This document shows positions 5,022 to 8,475 of a DNA stretch of 8,475 nt, piece by piece; position 1 is the first letter of the stretch; every line of letters begins with the position of its first letter. A program made the translations under genes and the position numbers. The DNA comes from Solirubrobacterales bacterium 70-9 (GTDB taxonomy: Bacteria; Actinomycetota; Thermoleophilia; Solirubrobacterales; 70-9). The DNA is taken from NCBI GenBank assembly GCA_001898095.1, contig MKSH01000035.1, positions 86,098 through 94,572 on the forward strand, in the 5' to 3' direction. The notes beneath the pieces are model-generated. The model was not told where the DNA came from. It saw nothing but the letters and a program-made list of their open reading frames with translations, and searched no databases.

Positions 5022-5978
5022 GTGGGTAGCTCAGGAGGAGCACAACCAAACGCGGCCGACGCCGCCTGCGTGGGATTCGTCGGCCTCGGCGCGATCGGGT
5101 CCCATCTGGCCGCCGCGGTCGCCTCCACCGGGCGCCCGATGGCCGTCTTCGACACCCGCGCCGAGGCGATGCAGCCGTTGGTCGAGCGCGGCGCCCGCGC
5201 CTGCTCGTCCCCCGCCGAGGTCGCCGCCCTCGCCCCCACGGTGATGGCCAGCCTGCCGACCCCGCCGGTGGTGGTCGAGGTGCTCCGCGGCGAGGACGGC
5301 CTGCTCGCCGGCGGCGCGATGGAGACGTTCATCGACCTCTCGACCACCGGCGTGCAGACCGCCCGCGAGCTCTCCGCGCTGCTCGCCGAGCGCGGCGTCG
5401 CCTACCTCGACGCGCCCCTCTCGGGCGGCGTCGCCGGCGCCGAAGCCCGCACGCTCGGTGTCTTCGCCGCCGCCCCGGCCGACGTTTTCGAGGCCAACCG
5501 CGACCTGCTCGAGCCCTTCTCCAAGGTGATCGTCCTGGTCGGCGCGGAGCCCGGCATGGGCCAGTTGGCGAAGGTGATGAACAACCTGCTCTCGGCCACC
5601 GCGGTCACGATCACCTCGGAGGCGATGACGGTCGCCGCCCGCGCCGGCCTCGATCCGGCGGCGCTGCTGGAGGCCTTCAACGCCGGCTCCGGTCGCAACA
5701 GCGCCACCGTCTCGAAGTTCCCGCAGCAGGTCCTCACCCGCGAGTTCGACTCCGGCTTCCGCCTCGAGCTGATGCTGAAGGACGTCGGCCTGGCGCTCGC
5801 CGAGGCCGACGTGCAGGGGGTCTCGATGCCGCTTGGCGGCCTGGTCGAGCAGCTCTGGCGGCTCGCCGACACGGTCGCCGGCGAGGGTGCCGACCACACC
5901 GAGGTCGCCCGCGTCTACGAGGGTTGGGCCGGGGTCGAGATCGCCGCGCGGGAGGAGTCGCTCCGTGGCGAGGACTGA
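5022..5978 (+). CDS. NAD(P)-dependent beta-hydroxyacid dehydrogenase (3-hydroxyisobutyrate dehydrogenase-like)
   Basis: From GTG 5022 this is a 318-aa protein of the HIBADH/tartronate semialdehyde reductase family. It has the Rossmann motif GFVGLGAIG at 18-26, a FIDLSTT strand, and the substrate motif DAPLSGG at 130-136. The catalytic lysine is K184 in GMGQLAKVMNN, followed by an all-helical C-terminal domain containing GSGRNS. It should interconvert a beta-hydroxyacid and its semialdehyde or keto form; the exact substrate is not readable. The start is uncertain. GTG 5022 fits a leaderless message and adds 16 residues before the fold. GTG 5070 gives the usual family N-terminus (302 aa), but the only strong Shine-Dalgarno, AGGAGGAG at 5033-5040, is 29 nt away from it. 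It is the first gene of the operon; its end overlaps the next gene by 14 nt. Confidence 0.9.
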   Translation: MGSSGGAQPNAADAACVGFVGLGAIGSHLAAAVASTGRPMAVFDTRAEAMQPLVERGARACSSPAEVAALAPTVMASLPTPPVVVEVLRGEDGLLAGGAMETFIDLSTTGVQTARELSALLAERGVAYLDAPLSGGVAGAEARTLGVFAAAPADVFEANRDLLEPFSKVIVLVGAEPGMGQLAKVMNNLLSATAVTITSEAMTVAARAGLDPAALLEAFNAGSGRNSATVSKFPQQVLTREFDSGFRLELMLKDVGLALAEADVQGVSMPLGGLVEQLWRLADTVAGEGADHTEVARVYEGWAGVEIAAREESLRGED

Positions 5979-6804
5979 GCCGGCCGCTGCGGGCGCCGCC
6001 GCGCCGACCGCCACCTACGAGGTGACCGCGCTCCGCTACGGCAGCCTGCGCGCGACCCGCGAGGCCCTCTACTACCGCTGGGGCTCCTACGGCGAACCCG
6101 ACGGCGAACTGGAGATGGCCTACTACTTCTGGTTGCTGCGGAACGCCGAGCGGACCGTCCTCGTCGACACCGGCTTCGCCACCGCGGCGGCCGAGCGCCG
6201 CGGCCGCACCGTCCTGGTCGACCCGGTCGAGGCGCTCGCCTCGGTAGGAGTCGAGCCCGCCGAGGTCGACACGGTGATCGTCAGCCACTTCCACTACGAC
6301 CACGTCGGCAACCTCGATGCCTACCCCGACGCCGAGCTGGTCGTCGGCCAGACCGAGCTCGACTTCTGGACCGGGCCGCTCGCCCGTCGCGCCCAGTTCG
6401 CCCCCCACGTCGATCAGCCCGACATCGAGCGGATCGCCGAGGCGGTCGCCGCCGGCCGCGCCCGCACGACGCGCGGCGAGGAGGAGGTGCTGCCGGGGGT
6501 CCGCTCGATCGAGGTCGGCGGCCACTCGCCCGGACAGCTGCTGCTCGTCATCGACGCCGACGACGGCGGCCGGGTGGTCCTCACCTCCGACGCCGTCCAC
6601 TTCTACGAGGAGATGGACACCGACCGGCCGTTCGGGGTGATCGCCGACCTCGGCGCGATGTACAGCGCCTACGACACGATCGCCACGCTGGCGGGGGAGG
6701 GGGCGGCGATCGTCGCCGGCCACGACCCCGCGGTGATGGAGCGCTTCGCCGGGGAGGGTGGAGCCGAGGAGTTCGCAGTGCAGGTCAGGGGACGCAAACG
6801 ATGA
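5965..6804 (+). CDS. MBL-fold metallo-hydrolase, AHL-lactonase-like
   Basis: This 279-aa protein carries the full binuclear zinc site of the metallo-beta-lactamase fold: H108, H110, D112 and H113 in SHFHYDH, H187 in GGHSPGQ, D209 in TSDAVHFYEE, and H253 in AGHDP. The layout, including VDTGF near 71-75 and an N-terminal strand with SYGEPDGELE, resembles the N-acyl-homoserine-lactonase group, so lactone or ester hydrolysis is likely. Many members of this group act on catabolic lactones and not on quorum signals, and the operon favours the former. The GTG at 5965 has an excellent Shine-Dalgarno (GGAGGAG, 5951-5957) 7 nt upstream and lies inside the end of the preceding gene, so translation is coupled. 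An earlier in-frame ATG at 5833 would lie deep in that gene and is not credible. The first 15 or so residues are Ala-rich and probably flexible; no signal peptide is seen. Confidence 0.92.
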   Translation: MARTEPAAAGAAAPTATYEVTALRYGSLRATREALYYRWGSYGEPDGELEMAYYFWLLRNAERTVLVDTGFATAAAERRGRTVLVDPVEALASVGVEPAEVDTVIVSHFHYDHVGNLDAYPDAELVVGQTELDFWTGPLARRAQFAPHVDQPDIERIAEAVAAGRARTTRGEEEVLPGVRSIEVGGHSPGQLLLVIDADDGGRVVLTSDAVHFYEEMDTDRPFGVIADLGAMYSAYDTIATLAGEGAAIVAGHDPAVMERFAGEGGAEEFAVQVRGRKR

Positions 6805-6820
6805 GAAGGAGAGGGCGGTA

Positions 6821-7594
6821 ATGGCATCGCAACTGACCGACCGACAGCGGGAGCTCCGCGAGGAGTTCATCGAGAGCCGGGGTTACTGGAACGAATTCTG
6901 GGACAGCCTGCTGACCCTCGACGAGGACTTCTTCAAGGCCTACCTCGACTTCTCCTCGGTGCCCTGGCGCACCGGGCCGCTGGAGCCGAAGGTGAAGGAG
7001 TTCATCTACATCGCCTGCGACGCCGCCGCCACCCACCTCTACGAGCCGGGGATCCGCCAGCACATGAAGCAGGCGCTGGAGCTCGGCGCCACCGCCGAGG
7101 AGATCATGGAGGTGATCGAGCTGACCTCGACCCTCGGCATCCACGCCGCCAACATCGGCGTGCCGATCCTGGTCGAAGAGCTGGAGGCGGCCGGACAGCC
7201 GATCGACCGCACCATGGACGACCGCCGGCTCGAAGTGAAAAAGGACTTCGAACAGAACCGCGGTTACTGGAACCCGTTCTGGGACGACATCCTCCAGCTC
7301 GACCCCGAGTTCTTCGACACCTACACGCAGTTCTCGTCGGTGCCCTGGAAGACCGGCGTGCTGGAGCCGAAGGTGAAGGAGTTCATCTACACCGCCTTCG
7401 ACGTCGCCTGCACCCACCTCTACGTGAAGGGCCTGCGCGCCCACATCAAGAACGCGATCGGCTACGGCGCGACCCGTGAGGAAATCATGGAGGTGATCGA
7501 GCTGGCCAGCGTGATCGGCATCCACGCGGCGACCGTGGGCGTGCCGATCCTGGTCGAAGAGCTGGCCGCCGCCGGTAACGGGGGGACGACGTGA
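6821..7594 (+). CDS. Tandem-duplicated carboxymuconolactone decarboxylase (CMD)-like protein
   Basis: This 257-aa protein consists of two CMD/AhpD-like helical domains in tandem. Each has RGYWNxFWD, SSVPWxTG, LEPKVKEFIY, a THLY block, GATxEEIMEVIEL and GVPILVEEL. By hand count about 71 of 102 aligned residues are identical, with no gap and a 127-residue offset. CMD proteins decarboxylate a muconolactone or act as peroxidase partners and normally have one domain. Here E60/H72/H81 recur as E187/H199/H208. The CxxC of AhpD is absent; C66 is found only in copy 1 and C197 only in copy 2. Duplication may replace homo-oligomer interfaces. In this operon an enzyme acting on a lactone or beta-keto acid is the likely role, but decarboxylase activity is inferred only from fold. 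ATG 6821 follows AAGGAGAGGG (6806-6815) and lies 16 nt after the lactonase gene. Confidence 0.85.
   Translation: MASQLTDRQRELREEFIESRGYWNEFWDSLLTLDEDFFKAYLDFSSVPWRTGPLEPKVKEFIYIACDAAATHLYEPGIRQHMKQALELGATAEEIMEVIELTSTLGIHAANIGVPILVEELEAAGQPIDRTMDDRRLEVKKDFEQNRGYWNPFWDDILQLDPEFFDTYTQFSSVPWKTGVLEPKVKEFIYTAFDVACTHLYVKGLRAHIKNAIGYGATREEIMEVIELASVIGIHAATVGVPILVEELAAAGNGGTT
6878..7564 (+). repeat. Two-copy direct repeat inside CMD-like gene, period 381 nt
   Basis: Unit 1 (6878-7183) and unit 2 (7259-7564) align without gaps at an offset of exactly 381 nt. Near-identical nucleotide blocks include 31 nt at 6980-7010 against 7361-7391 and 27 nt at 7157-7183 against 7538-7564, both identical. This points to an in-frame internal duplication kept under selection, or to ongoing gene conversion between the halves. 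Confidence 0.9.
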
Positions 7595-7983
7595 GCGCCG
7601 CCGTCGCGAGCCCGCCGCAGAGCGCCGACGCGACGCGCCTGAACGAGCTCTACGGCGCCAACAAATCGCTCTCGCTCTCGGTCTCGGCGGCGCTGGCGAT
7701 GCAGCTGCCGCCGCAGGTCGGCGCCGAGCAGATCGACGCCCACGTCTGGGTCTGCGAGCGCGCCGCCGCCGAGCACCAGGGCGAGGAGCTCGAGGCCCAC
7801 TTCGAGGCCTGCCGCGACGCGGCGGTCGCGCTGGCCGACCTGGCGCGGGAAGCGGAAGACGGGCTGGTGCCGACGCAGCGGCGGCTGGAGGCCGTCCGCC
7901 GCACCCACCGCCATCTGCGCCGCCTGGTCTGGGAGGTCTTCGACTGTGAGTACGTGCCGTGCGGACACGAAAGGAACCACTGA
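7591..7983 (+). CDS. Small Cys/His-rich helical protein of unknown family
   Basis: This 130-aa protein belongs to no family I recognise. After a polar N-terminus (1-15) it appears mostly alpha-helical, with no membrane segment or signal peptide. Histidines and cysteines are arranged suggestively: H51-x3-C55 (HVWVC) and H70-x3-C74 (HFEAC) are 19 residues apart, H106 and H108 lie in RTHRHLRR, and the C-terminus ends with C119-x4-C124-x-H126. This could be a metal or cofactor site, though the spacing fits no standard motif I can name. The GTG start overlaps the CMD stop by 4 nt (GTGA), and its own stop overlaps the next ATG by one base. Translation is therefore tightly coupled at both ends, which argues it is a real gene and perhaps a subunit or partner of the CMD-like or MBL proteins. 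Confidence 0.8.
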   Translation: MSAAVASPPQSADATRLNELYGANKSLSLSVSAALAMQLPPQVGAEQIDAHVWVCERAAAEHQGEELEAHFEACRDAAVALADLAREAEDGLVPTQRRLEAVRRTHRHLRRLVWEVFDCEYVPCGHERNH

Positions 7984-8475
7984 TGTCTGATTACTCGCTG
8001 TGGATCGTCGAGTACGCGCGGGTGAAGGAGTACCCGGTCAGCGCCGCCCTCTACGGTCGTCACAACCAGGGCTCGTTGGTGCTCCCCTACTGCTACGGGG
8101 TGCTGAAGAGCGACGACCACCTGGCGATCGTCGACACCGGCTTCGACTACGCCGAGTTCGGCAAGGTCCTCGCCGACACCTACGGGGTCAGCGACTGGCA
8201 GCCGCCCGAGGTGGTGATGTCGCGGATCGGCTTCAGCCCCCGGGACGTCGACACGATGATCCTCACCCACAACCACTTCGACCACGCGGGCGGGGTGGAC
8301 TTCTTCCCCAACGCCCACATCTACCTGCAGTCCCGCGAGGTGCAGAACTACATGTGGGCGAAGGGGCTGCCGCACCGGATGCAGTGGTTGACCACCGCCA
8401 CCGATCCCGACCTGATGATCTCCCTGGTCGAACGGATGCGGCAGGGCAAGCTGACCCTGCTCGACGGCGAGGCCG
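7983..8475 (+). CDS. Second MBL-fold metallo-hydrolase, AHL-lactonase-like (3' end outside window)
   Basis: The frame is open from ATG 7983 to the right edge, giving 164 N-terminal residues. The zinc motif HNHFDH spans 96-101 (H96, H98, D100, H101) and is followed by AGG. VDTGF near 50-54 precedes it, as in the first MBL enzyme. The remaining His/Asp/His ligands should lie beyond the edge. It is clearly a separate enzyme and not a recent copy: its N-terminus (MSDYSLWIVEYARV) and the spacing to the zinc motif differ from the gene at 5965. Together they suggest two successive hydrolytic steps, two related substrates or a hetero-oligomer. GAAAGGA (7969-7975) is a reasonable Shine-Dalgarno 7 nt upstream, and the start overlaps the previous stop as TGATG. 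Confidence 0.9.
   Translation, partial: MSDYSLWIVEYARVKEYPVSAALYGRHNQGSLVLPYCYGVLKSDDHLAIVDTGFDYAEFGKVLADTYGVSDWQPPEVVMSRIGFSPRDVDTMILTHNHFDHAGGVDFFPNAHIYLQSREVQNYMWAKGLPHRMQWLTTATDPDLMISLVERMRQGKLTLLDGEA

Noticed and set aside
5833..5964. N-terminal extension of the first MBL protein from ATG 5833
   Set aside because: It would overlap the dehydrogenase gene by about 146 nt and reads as Ser/Arg/Pro-rich filler; GTG 5965 has an ideal Shine-Dalgarno.
5031..6014. Minus-strand open frame opposite the dehydrogenase gene
   Set aside because: The translation is Gly/Ala/Arg/His-rich with no recognisable domain; the plus-strand frame has clear family motifs.
6758..6820. N-terminal extension of the CMD-like protein from ATG 6758
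   Set aside because: The added residues lie within the MBL gene and look random; ATG 6821 has a strong Shine-Dalgarno and begins just before the repeat.
5734..6870. Minus-strand open frame opposite the first MBL gene
   Set aside because: It is a compositional shadow with Val/Gly/Asp-rich sequence and a poly-Arg tail; the plus strand encodes a complete zinc site.
5965..8475. Reading the two MBL genes as a quorum-quenching module
   Set aside because: No LuxI/LuxR-type gene is present, and the neighbours are catabolic. The AHL-lactonase resemblance is one of fold and motif only.
1..8475. CRISPR arrays, tRNA or rRNA genes, insertion sequences, att sites
   Set aside because: No regularly spaced repeats, cloverleaf-like segments, transposase or integrase frames, or terminal inverted repeats were found by eye.

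Overview
The window is very GC-rich, has closely packed genes with GTG and TTG starts, and most of its promoter-proximal genes look leaderless. This suits a high-GC actinobacterium, perhaps of the Solirubrobacterales/Thermoleophilia type. That placement is inferred from style and was not tested by any search. No RNA genes, transposases, CRISPR arrays or phage genes are visible.

Layout. (1) 1-675 (+) is the C-terminal part of a DUF3500 protein, running off the left edge. (2) 665-3170 is a redox/regulator block. A zinc-less quinone-oxidoreductase-type MDR enzyme (-) is divergent from an SDR-fold protein that lacks the catalytic Tyr and Lys (+). The SDR-like gene is translationally coupled to a GntR/FCD regulator. 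(3) 3181-3978 (-) is a canonical, catalytically intact SDR dehydrogenase. (4) 4166-4867 (-) is a second GntR/FCD regulator with a degenerate metal site. (5) From 5022 to the right edge (+) runs a compact operon: a 3-hydroxyisobutyrate-dehydrogenase-like reductase, a metallo-beta-lactamase (MBL) fold hydrolase of the AHL-lactonase type, a carboxymuconolactone-decarboxylase (CMD) like protein made of two tandem copies, a small Cys/His-rich protein of unknown family, and a second MBL hydrolase cut by the edge. Junctions are 14-nt overlap, 16-nt gap, 4-nt overlap and 1-nt overlap.

How they may work together. The operon looks catabolic: two putative lactone or ester hydrolases, a CMD-like enzyme and a beta-hydroxyacid dehydrogenase. 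The divergent GntR/FCD protein is the obvious candidate regulator. The intact SDR at 3181-3978 may belong to the same pathway. Its promoter and the operon promoter share a 14-nt element, CAGTCA-NN-TANACT, followed in both by exactly 7 nt and then the start codon. A GT-N3-AC core of the kind bound by FadR/FCD-type GntR proteins lies near it in each case. The substrate is unknown. The most interesting objects are this predicted two-promoter regulon, the tandem CMD protein with the 130-aa unknown protein between two MBL enzymes, and the active-site-less SDR co-transcribed with its own GntR regulator.
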